16,698 nucleotides of DNA from assembly GCA_947167725.1 (NCBI GenBank), contig CAMVJF010000016.1, forward strand, positions 1 through 16,698, in the 5' to 3' direction. The first letter of the stretch is position 1; each line of letters opens with the position of its first letter. The notes beneath the pieces are model-generated. The model ran no database searches, was not told the DNA's origin, and saw only the letters and a list, made by a program, of their open reading frames with translations. The translations under genes were made by a program, and so were the position numbers. Origin of the DNA: an uncultured Clostridia bacterium (GTDB lineage: Bacteria; Bacillota; Clostridia; Oscillospirales; Oscillospiraceae). This document shows positions 7,009 through 12,524 of the stretch, piece after piece.

Positions 7009-7908
7009 TAGATTGCATTTGCTGCAGAGGGTTTGAAGATTATCAAAGACAGTTTCTCCTCCTTTTGACCACGGAATAATATGGTCTATATGCAGAACGA
7101 CAGAGGGATCTATTGCCGGAGAAGCTCCACACTTACGGCATCTAAATTTGTCTCTTCGGTAGACTTTAAGCACTAAATGAGTATTTGGCTCTCTTTGAGT
7201 ATTGTGTTTATATGGAGGCTCTGGATAATCAATAATTTTCTTATGCTTTGTTATTATTTCATTTGTCTGTTCCATTGTTTCGCTGGAATTATCATCATCA
7301 ATGTACTCAACAAAGGATTCCAATGCTTTTCTCCAACTTCCGAAATGACGAGAATATGTATTTAGAGAGAACTGCGATAATCCTTCCTTTATATCAGTAG
7401 ACGTAGGTTGTCTTCCTAATTTAATCCACAGTCGTTCTATTTCCTGAAAAAGAACTTCAGTTGTGATTTTTCTGCCAGACACGAACTTGTATGGTGAAAG
7501 TCCTGCAGCTTCTAACGAATTATTCCACGATCCAAATCTCCGATGATATGTGCTTCTTGAGAATTCTCCATATTTTTTGTAGTCGCCACTTGAGAAAGTG
7601 GATGCATGGAGAATGCCTGCCACCTTCTGCAAATCAGAAACAAGTTGTTCGTTTGAGACTTCTGAATAGTTATGACCCCCTTTTTCTGCTGCATGTTGGT
7701 ATTTAGAAACGTTCAAATCGCACATTTCTAATGCTGCGGTCCAACTTCCAAAGTGTCTCAAAAAAGTATTTGAGCTATATTTCCCATATTGGCGATATTC
7801 ATCTCTTGTTAAGGATCCTTTTCCCACAATACTGGCAACTCTCTTTATATCTTCAAGCAGCTCGTTATCTGAGATATTTTTATGGTACTCATTCAGTTCG
7901 AACTTCAT
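6985..7908 (-). CDS. HNH endonuclease with three homing-endonuclease-associated repeats
   Basis: A 307-residue protein. Three copies of a repeat of about 52 residues (15-65, 86-138, 149-202) each contain an aromatic/Arg segment leading to FGSW (53-56, 125-128, 189-192) and then a helix with a conserved Leu-Glu. These match the HNR repeats that act as DNA-binding modules of some HNH proteins. After an Asn/Glu-rich linker comes the HNH domain: zinc cysteines 257, 260, 295 and 298, the HIDHIIPWSKGG core (Asp275, His276) and Asn290. I chose the ATG at 7908, which has AGGAG eight bases upstream. The region is clearly AT-richer than host genes and the recombinase, which suggests separate acquisition. 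Roles could be homing-type spread, anti-phage or anti-plasmid cleavage, or repair; the sequence does not decide. It reads away from the toxin-antitoxin cassette, whose left repeat ends 25 bp upstream. Confidence 0.88.
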   Translation of the reverse strand: MKFELNEYHKNISDNELLEDIKRVASIVGKGSLTRDEYRQYGKYSSNTFLRHFGSWTAALEMCDLNVSKYQHAAEKGGHNYSEVSNEQLVSDLQKVAGILHASTFSSGDYKKYGEFSRSTYHRRFGSWNNSLEAAGLSPYKFVSGRKITTEVLFQEIERLWIKLGRQPTSTDIKEGLSQFSLNTYSRHFGSWRKALESFVEYIDDDNSSETMEQTNEIITKHKKIIDYPEPPYKHNTQREPNTHLVLKVYRRDKFRCRKCGASPAIDPSVVLHIDHIIPWSKGGETVFDNLQTLCSKCNLKKSDLIE

Positions 7909-7932
7909 CGCTTTTCTCCTGTATTTGTAAAG

Positions 7933-7966
7933 CAAGTATGGCATTTGGTAGCACAAACGCCCTTGT
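7933..7966 (+). repeat. Left 34-bp inverted repeat of the toxin-antitoxin cassette
   Basis: Identical at all 34 positions to the reverse complement of 8705-8738. It starts CAAGTATGGC and ends GCCCTTGT. A hairpin TTAGGGG-AAAG-CCCCTAA (7966-7983) follows immediately inside. Confidence 0.92.
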
Positions 7967-8006
7967 TAGGGGAAAGCCCCTAAATCCCCGGTAGTGGAAA
8001 ACGCTC

Positions 8007-8315
8007 TTATTCGGCAATCCCCTTGCTTCTGTCGCGCCTGCCGTGGAGGAAGCGCCGAATCTCCACGCGGTCTTGAAAGACAGCATAGTACAGCACATAG
8101 TTCCTGACCGGCACTTTGCGGATCTCGTCCTGCATCGGGCGATCCGTGCGGTAAAGCTCGCAGGCATAGGGAAACTCTGCGATCTGCTTTATCGTCTCGG
8201 CAAACGCTGTCAACAAATCGCGGGCGGCTTTCGGCGCGTCCAGCGTATAGGCGATATAATCCATCGCCTCCAACAAATCGCTTTCCGCAAGCGGCAAATA
8301 GACGATCTTATGCAC
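8007..8315 (-). CDS. RelE/ParE-superfamily toxin
   Basis: A 102-residue RelE/ParE-fold protein. It has the typical N-terminal strand and two helices (IVYLPLAESDLLEAMDYIAYTL, then a helix with AAR and a FPYACELY turn). The beta-sheet core follows (RKVPVRNYVLYYAVFQDRVEIRRFLHGRRD), with the usual R-xx-xx-Y-xxxY pattern and a basic C-terminus. Members either cleave mRNA at the ribosome (RelE) or inhibit gyrase (ParE); I cannot tell which. The start is a GTG at 8315, overlapping the antitoxin's last codons by 8 bases, with a GGAGG about 10 bases upstream. Translational coupling to the antitoxin is expected. It probably stabilises the element or cassette. Confidence 0.9.
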   Translation of the reverse strand: MHKIVYLPLAESDLLEAMDYIAYTLDAPKAARDLLTAFAETIKQIAEFPYACELYRTDRPMQDEIRKVPVRNYVLYYAVFQDRVEIRRFLHGRRDRSKGIAE

Positions 8316-8595
8316 GCTTCCGATCCTCCGCTCTATCCAGCAGTTCGTGCGCTTTTGCCATCACTTCCGCATGGCTGCGTCGCTCGGTCGTGCTTGCCGC
8401 CTGCAGCTCCGCCTCGCGCAGTTTGTCATATACCATGCTGTCATAGCGGTTTTGCTCGTAGCTCTCCATGCTCATGACGACGATGGAGCCGACACCATTC
8501 TTGGTCAGAAACACCGGCTCGCCGCTGAGCTGAGCTTCCTTCGTAATCTCCGCGAAATGATTTCGCAAATCGGAAACAGGTCGAATGTTGGGCAT
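8308..8595 (-). CDS. Phd/YefM-family antitoxin
   Basis: A 95-residue antitoxin. The N-terminal Phd/YefM fold is plain: IRPVSDLRNHFAEITKEAQLS, then EPVFLTKNGVGSIVVMSMESYEQ. It forms a DNA-binding dimer that represses its own promoter. The C-terminal half is charged and helical, the usual toxin-neutralising tail. The ATG at 8595 has a near-perfect AAGGAGGTG upstream, and a perfect consensus promoter precedes it. It is cotranscribed with the overlapping toxin gene. Confidence 0.93.
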   Translation of the reverse strand: MPNIRPVSDLRNHFAEITKEAQLSGEPVFLTKNGVGSIVVMSMESYEQNRYDSMVYDKLREAELQAASTTERRSHAEVMAKAHELLDRAEDRKRA

Positions 8596-8619
8596 CTCGC
8601 CACCTCCTTGTTTAGCATT

Positions 8620-8648
8620 ATTATATGCAAAATTGCGCTAATTGTCAA
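8620..8648 (-). promoter_or_regulatory. Perfect consensus sigma-A promoter of the toxin-antitoxin operon
   Basis: Minus strand: TTGACA (8648-8643), exactly 17 bp, TATAAT (8625-8620). Such a strong promoter suits an operon repressed by its own antitoxin. The interrupted inverted repeat TTAGC...GCTAA (8612-8641), with GCAA-AA-TTGC inside, covers the spacer and -10 and is a candidate operator. Confidence 0.9.
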
Positions 8649-8658
8649 CGTATAAAAT

Positions 8659-8675
8659 TGTCTCAGCGTGAGACA
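8659..8675. repeat. Palindrome copy 2: TGTCTCA-GCG-TGAGACA
   Basis: Seven-bp arms around a 3-bp centre, followed by CATTT as in copy 1 at 6798. It lies 10 bp upstream of the -35 of the toxin-antitoxin promoter and inside the right inverted repeat of the cassette. The gap 8596-8973 otherwise holds two promoters, the right cassette end, and an AT-rich stretch (8739-8904) in which I see no gene. Confidence 0.75.
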
Positions 8676-8704
8676 CATTTCATGGGTTTCAGGGCATTGC
8701 CCTG

Positions 8705-8738
8705 ACAAGGGCGTTTGTGCTACCAAATGCCATACTTG
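8705..8738 (-). repeat. Right 34-bp inverted repeat of the toxin-antitoxin cassette
   Basis: Exact reverse complement of 7933-7966. Its inner neighbour is a hairpin TCAGGGC-ATT-GCCCTGA (8689-8705), with the same position and stem length as the left one but different bases. Confidence 0.92.
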
Positions 8739-8904
8739 TTTTATATATTGCTACTTTGATATGGAAAGCATTTGATAACTCATAACCGATTTTTTTACGT
8801 CTTTTCTAGCTTTTTTCAGTTTTTCTTGCAGCATTTCTAGGCATAAAACTTATCATTTTATTTTCTATTGATAAATTTTTGTTACAAAGTAAATATAACA
8901 CAAC

Positions 8905-8933
8905 TTGCTTTTTACTTATAAATTCGATAGAAT
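8905..8933 (+). promoter_or_regulatory. Sigma-A-type promoter of the plus-strand two-gene unit
   Basis: -35 TTGCTT (8905-8910), 17-bp spacer, -10 TAGAAT (8928-8933). Predicted start is near 8940, upstream of both candidate start codons (8959 and 8974). Confidence 0.65.
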
Positions 8934-8973
8934 GAGAATATAAGTAATACACGTTATAATGGGGGATGTAGTT

Positions 8974-9423
8974 GTGAAAGACAAATGCAAGGATTGCAAA
9001 GACCGGCCAACTCAATTAGAACGATTAGATTCGCTTATTCAAAAAGCTAAGACATATTCCGTTGTCTTAATTGTATTCGTTGTAGTAATTGGCATCCTTA
9101 TTATTTTTGGACTCAGCATATGTAATAAGCAAATTCCTGGTCTTGCTGAAATGAGTTTGTTCGTAAGTATTGTTCTCGGTGTTGTTGCAACAATTGTAAG
9201 TATTGTTTCTATGTTGTTCAGTTTCTACGGTCTAGAGAAAACTGAAGAATCCGAAAGAAGACAGAACAATATATTAATGCAAATAAAGTCTATTGAAGAA
9301 GACACTCTTCGCTCGACCAAAACTATTCAAGATTCCATGACAACAGTATTAGCTGATAAAAAAGGCTTTACATTAAAGCAAGAAAAAGATGGGGCAAGCA
9401 GCAACCCTGCTGATGACGATTGA
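8974..9423 (+). CDS. Two-helix membrane protein of unknown function
   Basis: No family recognised. From the GTG start it has 149 residues. A short N-terminus contains two CxxC-spaced cysteines (CKDCKD, residues 5-10) and a charged stretch. TM1 spans about 28-49 (Val/Ile-rich), a short loop follows, and TM2 about 61-86. A Glu/Gln/Lys-rich segment (about 88-125, ERRQNNILMQIKSIEEDTLR) probably forms a coiled coil, and the tail is acidic (ending PADDD). I prefer the GTG at 8974, with GGGGG eight bases upstream, over the in-frame ATG at 8959, which has no ribosome site; the latter would give 154 residues. It is AT-rich, on the opposite strand from the rest of the element, and 17 bases before the next gene, with which it forms an operon. 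A membrane sensor or effector is conceivable but not shown. Confidence 0.75.
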   Translation: MKDKCKDCKDRPTQLERLDSLIQKAKTYSVVLIVFVVVIGILIIFGLSICNKQIPGLAEMSLFVSIVLGVVATIVSIVSMLFSFYGLEKTEESERRQNNILMQIKSIEEDTLRSTKTIQDSMTTVLADKKGFTLKQEKDGASSNPADDD

Positions 9424-9440
9424 CAAGTGAGGGTATTGTA

Positions 9441-9950
9441 ATGAATTCTGTAAATTTTTCTCAATTACTCTGTTCGAACATTTCTGAATCTGGGACTGAT
9501 ATTGGTGGTATATTTGATACATTAATTTGTGAGCCCGGTGAAAATTGCTTTGTTATTTGTATTTTTTATTCTCAAACTCTTTCTTTGGAAGATCCTTTGA
9601 TAAAATATTACTACAGGATTGTATTAAGGTACCTAGGTAATAACGGCTCTGGTCAGAAGCATTGTCGTGTCGATAGCGGTGTGTTTTGGGATGACGAGAA
9701 TATGTCTCTGCAAGGTGCTGTGAATACAAAAGAGGCTCATTATCAAGCAACAAAGAGAGGTAATTCAGGAAAACTGGCAATAAGGTTTTGTACAAGTTTT
9801 GAACGTGAAGGGAATTATGAAGTTGACCTATACGTGAAGAAAATGGAGGAATCTGATAGCTTTGAGAGTATTGACAATCTATCTGTCAAGCAACTTAATT
9901 TTGTTACCCTTTCTCCTTTTTCAATCCATTTCAAGCAAAAAAACAATTAA
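9441..9950 (+). CDS. Soluble protein of unknown function, probably beta-rich
   Basis: A 169-residue protein that I do not recognise. Alternating hydrophobic strands such as CFVICIFYSQTL, YYRIVLRYLG, KLAIRFCTSF and NYEVDLYVKKM suggest a beta-sandwich; the last resembles the closing strand of jelly-roll or immunoglobulin-like folds. There is no signal peptide or membrane segment. Four cysteines lie in the first half. The ATG at 9441 has a GAGGG eight bases upstream; the TTG at 9420 overlapping the previous stop is less likely. It follows the membrane-protein gene in one transcript and is followed by a terminator at 9997, so the two very likely work together. It has AT-rich composition like its partner. 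Confidence 0.75.
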   Translation: MNSVNFSQLLCSNISESGTDIGGIFDTLICEPGENCFVICIFYSQTLSLEDPLIKYYYRIVLRYLGNNGSGQKHCRVDSGVFWDDENMSLQGAVNTKEAHYQATKRGNSGKLAIRFCTSFEREGNYEVDLYVKKMEESDSFESIDNLSVKQLNFVTLSPFSIHFKQKNN

Positions 9951-9996
9951 CGCAACTGATGAATGATCGCCTGTCATTTCATATTTTTCTGTAACT

Positions 9997-10027
9997 GCGA
10001 TGCCTGGATCCGTCCGGGCATCGCTTT
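9997..10027 (+). terminator. Terminator of the plus-strand unit at the element edge
   Basis: GCGATGCC-T-GGA (9997-10008), loop TCCG, TCC-G-GGCATCGC (10013-10024): a 12-bp stem with one T-G pair, then TTTCATTT. It lies 46 bases after the second plus-strand gene and about 25 bp inside the sigK junction. It would stop transcription entering sigK antisense. Confidence 0.78.
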
Positions 10028-10674
10028 CATTTGGCGCGGTGATATACATAGCTGCGGCTGATCGAGCAGAGCGCGGCCGTCTCGCGCTGGGTGCGCCCCT
10101 CGCCGCCGTCAAGGCCGTAGCGCAGAGAGATGATGCGCGCCTCGCGCTTGTCGAGCGTGCGTGCGATCTCCCGGCGCAGACGCGTGCGGAGCTCGTCTTC
10201 GCACAGGCGCTCGCTGAGGTCCTGCTCCTGCGCCACGACGTCGAGCAGCGAGAGCGCACCGCTGTCGTCGTCCGTCTCGATCGCGTCGGAGAGGCTGACG
10301 TCAAGAGCGGATTTACGCTCGCGGCGAAAGTGCATCAGGATCTCATTCTCGATGCAGCGGCTCGCATAAGTCGTCAGATGCACGCCGCGGTCGCGCCGAT
10401 AGGTGTTGATCCCCTTGATCAGACCGATCGTGCCGATCGAGATCAGATCGTCGGTGTCCTCGCTCTGGGTGTAGTATTTCTTGATGATGTGCGCCACCAG
10501 ACGGAGATTGTGCTCGACGAGCTCGTTGCGCGCCGCGAGATCGCCCTGCTCCCAGCGCAGCAGCAGCGCCTCCTCTTCGGCGCGGCTCAGCGGCTTGGGG
10601 AAGGAATCGAAGGACGAGACGCGCAGCGTCAGAAGAAGACTGTTCATCAGGAGAAGAAACGCGGTTTCGATCAT
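10027..10674 (-). CDS. sigK: sigK, 5' fragment: pro-sigma-K codons 1-209 plus a junk tail
   Basis: Sigma-K directs late mother-cell gene expression in sporulation. Residues 1-208 are SigK sequence. The N-terminus is hydrophobic (MIETAFLLLMNSLLLTLRV), leading to FPKPLS where B. subtilis SigK has FPQPLS; this fits a pro-sequence removed by SpoIVFB. Region 2 is unmistakable (EHNLRLVAHIIKKY, DLISIGTIGLIKGI, TYASRCIENEILMHFR). Region 4.2 starts TQRETAALCSISRSY and breaks off. Reading then runs into the element, adds VYHRAK and stops at 10027, so the unrearranged product lacks half of the -35-binding helix-turn-helix. The ATG at 10674 has GAGGTG upstream; a GTG three codons earlier is less likely. 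Fusion to 4870-4940 gives 230 residues (B. subtilis: 241). I could not recognise a sigma-E promoter. Confidence 0.95.
   Translation of the reverse strand: MIETAFLLLMNSLLLTLRVSSFDSFPKPLSRAEEEALLLRWEQGDLAARNELVEHNLRLVAHIIKKYYTQSEDTDDLISIGTIGLIKGINTYRRDRGVHLTTYASRCIENEILMHFRRERKSALDVSLSDAIETDDDSGALSLLDVVAQEQDLSERLCEDELRTRLRREIARTLDKREARIISLRYGLDGGEGRTQRETAALCSISRSYVYHRAK
10049..10052. other. Attachment-site core at the far end of the element
   Basis: Plus-strand TAGC, identical to 4937-4940. It lies in the codon pair Ser208-Tyr209 of sigK. To its left is element sequence, to its right sigK codons 1-208. Crossover at GC, CT, TA or the nearby GT all give the same reconstructed protein. Confidence 0.75.
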
Positions 10675-10725
10675 GGCTCTCACCTCGTTCCATCTTATTC
10701 CGCGTCTTCTCGTCCGATAACGGCA

Positions 10726-10757
10726 AAAAAGGCCAATGCCTGCGCATCGGCCTTTTT
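10726..10757 (-). terminator. Terminator after the acyl-CoA synthetase gene
   Basis: AAAAAGGCC-A-ATGC (10726-10739) pairs with GCAT-C-GGCCTTTTT (10744-10757) around a CTGC loop, one mismatch. On the minus strand it ends in a T run 16 bases after the synthetase stop. It isolates sigK from the upstream operon; the symmetric A/T flanks could allow action in both directions. Confidence 0.85.
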
Positions 10758-10772
10758 CGTTCCGTTCGGTTT

Positions 10773-12509
10773 TTACTCGGCAGCGGTTTCTTCCGCGGCG
10801 CGGATCTTTGTGAGCTCCTGCTCCTCGAGTTCGCGGTAAGCGACCTTGCCGACCAGAGTCTTGGGCATGTCGTCGCGGAATTCGATGTCGTAGGGCATCG
10901 CGTACTTCGCGATGTTCCTGCGGCAGTAGGCCAGCAGCGTCTCCTTGGTCTCATCGTTAGCGGGAACGCCGGCGGCGAGCTTGATGAAGGCCTTGACCTT
11001 CTGCATTCTGTAGGGATCGGGCACGCCGATCACGCAGCTCATCTGCACGAGCTCATGCGCGTCGAGGATGTTCTCGAGCTGGCCGGGATAGACGTTGTAA
11101 CCCGAGGAGATGATCATCCGCTTCGCGCGGCCGCGGAAGTAGATGAAGCCCTCTTCGTCCATGACGCCGAGGTCGCCCGTGTAGACCCAGGTCAGACCAT
11201 CGGCGTGCCGCCGCAGCGTCTGCGCGGTCTCTTCGGGATGGTTCATGTATTCCTTCATCACGGTCGGCCCGGCGAGCAGGATCTCGCCCTCCTGCCCATA
11301 GGGCAGTTCGCGGTCGGTGCCCGGCTCAACGATCTTGATATAGGTATCCGGGAAGGGCACGCCGATGCTCCCCTCCTTGAACAAGTGGGGCGGCGTGAGG
11401 CAGCAGGCCGTGACCGTCTCGGTCGTGCCGTAGCCCTCGCGGACCTGGATCGCGGCCTTGTGATCGTAAAGGAACTTGTCGAACTTTTTCTTCAGCTCGA
11501 TCGACAGCGAGTCACCGCCGGAGAACACGCCCTTGAGGCTGCTCAGATCGGCGTTCTCCATGCTCTTCATGCGGAGCATCGCCTCGTAGAGCGTCGGGAC
11601 GCCGGCAATGAAGTTGCAGCGGTTTTTGACGACCTGCTTGGCATAGTCCTTGGGATTCACGCGCGGGATCAGGATGCAGCAGCCCCCGACCTGGAGCATG
11701 GTGTGGATGCACACGCCGAGGCCGAAGCCGTGGAACATCGGCATCGCCGAGAGCATCTTGTCGCCGGGGCGGAACATTGGGTTCGTCGCAACGACCTGCG
11801 CGCCGAGGGCGGTGAAGTTGCCGTTCGTGAGCACGATGCCTTTGGTCTTGCCGGTCGTACCGCCGGAGTAGAGGATGACCGCGGGGTCGTCGCGCCCGCG
11901 GCTGACCTTGTAGTTGTAGAAGCAGGCGCGGCTGAGCTTCAGAAAATCGTTCCAGCGGATGACGGGCGCATCCTTCGGGATCTTTTTAAGCTTGCGGCCT
12001 TCGGTGAGCATGTAGCCCGCCTTCAGCGGCTGGGAGAGCGCGTCCTTCACACTCGCGATGATGATGTTGACGACCTTCGTGTTGCTTCGGACGCTCTCGA
12101 ACTTATGATAGAACTGGTCGAGCGTGATCGCCGTCACGCTCTCGGATTCGTTGAGATAAAACTCGATCTCCTTCTCGGCGGAGAGCGGGTGGACCATATT
12201 TGCGACGGCGCCGACAAGGTTGACCGCGTAGAACATGCAAACCGCCTGCGGGCAGTTCGGCAGCGCGATCGTGACCCGGTCGTTCTCCCGTACGCCGATG
12301 GTCCTGAGCGCGCGGGCGCATCGCTCGATCTCGGCGATCATCTGGCGATAGCTCGTTTTTCGGCCCATGAAGGTAAAGGCGGTGTAATCGGGGTATCGTT
12401 CAGCCGTACGCCCGACCGCGTCAAACATGGAGCCATCGGGATACTCAAGATGCAGCGGGATATCCTCGGTACGGCCTTCCCATGGAGTCCTGGCGGTGAT
12501 CTCGTTCAT
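10773..12509 (-). CDS. Acyl-CoA synthetase (AMP-forming, ANL superfamily)
   Basis: A 578-residue adenylate-forming enzyme that would activate a carboxylic acid with ATP and pass it to CoA. Core motifs are intact: the phosphate loop YSGGTTGKTKG (214-224), GYGTTET (359-365), YTGD (443-446), the hinge KRMIISSGYNVYP (463-475) and the C-terminal catalytic Lys555 in LVGKV. The length and the N-terminal half resemble long- or medium-chain fatty-acyl-CoA ligases; the substrate cannot be read. The ATG at 12509 has AGGAGAG upstream. It follows the E2-like acyltransferase gene by 15 bases, so the two are cotranscribed. This suggests that it makes an acyl-CoA for that protein, which is inference. Confidence 0.93.
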   Translation of the reverse strand: MNEITARTPWEGRTEDIPLHLEYPDGSMFDAVGRTAERYPDYTAFTFMGRKTSYRQMIAEIERCARALRTIGVRENDRVTIALPNCPQAVCMFYAVNLVGAVANMVHPLSAEKEIEFYLNESESVTAITLDQFYHKFESVRSNTKVVNIIIASVKDALSQPLKAGYMLTEGRKLKKIPKDAPVIRWNDFLKLSRACFYNYKVSRGRDDPAVILYSGGTTGKTKGIVLTNGNFTALGAQVVATNPMFRPGDKMLSAMPMFHGFGLGVCIHTMLQVGGCCILIPRVNPKDYAKQVVKNRCNFIAGVPTLYEAMLRMKSMENADLSSLKGVFSGGDSLSIELKKKFDKFLYDHKAAIQVREGYGTTETVTACCLTPPHLFKEGSIGVPFPDTYIKIVEPGTDRELPYGQEGEILLAGPTVMKEYMNHPEETAQTLRRHADGLTWVYTGDLGVMDEEGFIYFRGRAKRMIISSGYNVYPGQLENILDAHELVQMSCVIGVPDPYRMQKVKAFIKLAAGVPANDETKETLLAYCRRNIAKYAMPYDIEFRDDMPKTLVGKVAYRELEEQELTKIRAAEETAAE

Positions 12510-12524
12510 GTCTTTCTCTCCTGC

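Larger units (their letters stand above)
7933..8738. mobile_element. 806-bp cassette with perfect 34-bp inverted repeats carrying a toxin-antitoxin pair
   Basis: Two perfect 34-bp inverted repeats (7933-7966 and 8705-8738) bound a GC-richer block holding only a toxin gene and an antitoxin gene. Just inside each repeat lies a short hairpin of different sequence but the same shape. No transposase is encoded, so if mobile it moves in trans, like a MITE. I see no clear target-site duplication: the outer flanks are AT-rich and share only a weak, inverted TAAA. It separates the HNH gene from the plus-strand pair, both AT-rich, so it looks like a later insertion in the sigK element. Confidence 0.75.
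4939..10050. mobile_element. sigK-intervening (skin-like) element, about 5.1 kb
   Basis: A 5,112-bp insertion separates codons 1-209 of sigK from codons 209-230; removal between the shared cores restores the frame exactly. Contents from the recombinase end are a serine recombinase, a 45-codon gene, an HNH nuclease, a toxin-antitoxin cassette bounded by inverted repeats, and two plus-strand genes of unknown function. No phage structural, replication or conjugation genes are present. By family knowledge, skin elements in Bacillus and Clostridioides are excised in the mother cell by SpoIVCA to build sigK. Developmental excision here is inferred from the architecture. The alternative is a plain transposon that inactivates sigK, but precise in-frame restoration and the terminal recombinase argue for the first reading. 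Ends are uncertain by about two bases. Confidence 0.87.

Noticed and set aside
8955..8960. Perfect TATAAT as the -10 of the plus-strand unit
   Set aside because: No usable -35 at 16-18 bp upstream; the TTGCTT/TAGAAT pair at 8905-8933 is better placed.
4939..10050. Ordinary transposon or prophage remnant inactivating sigK
   Set aside because: In-frame restoration at a shared core, the recombinase at the junction and an otherwise undamaged sigK favour a regulated element; kept as the alternative until excision is shown.
10675..10725. A sigma-E promoter upstream of sigK
   Set aside because: Only loose ATA-like matches with poor spacing; likewise nothing convincing upstream of the recombinase unit (6730-6966). 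Absence by eye does not exclude one.
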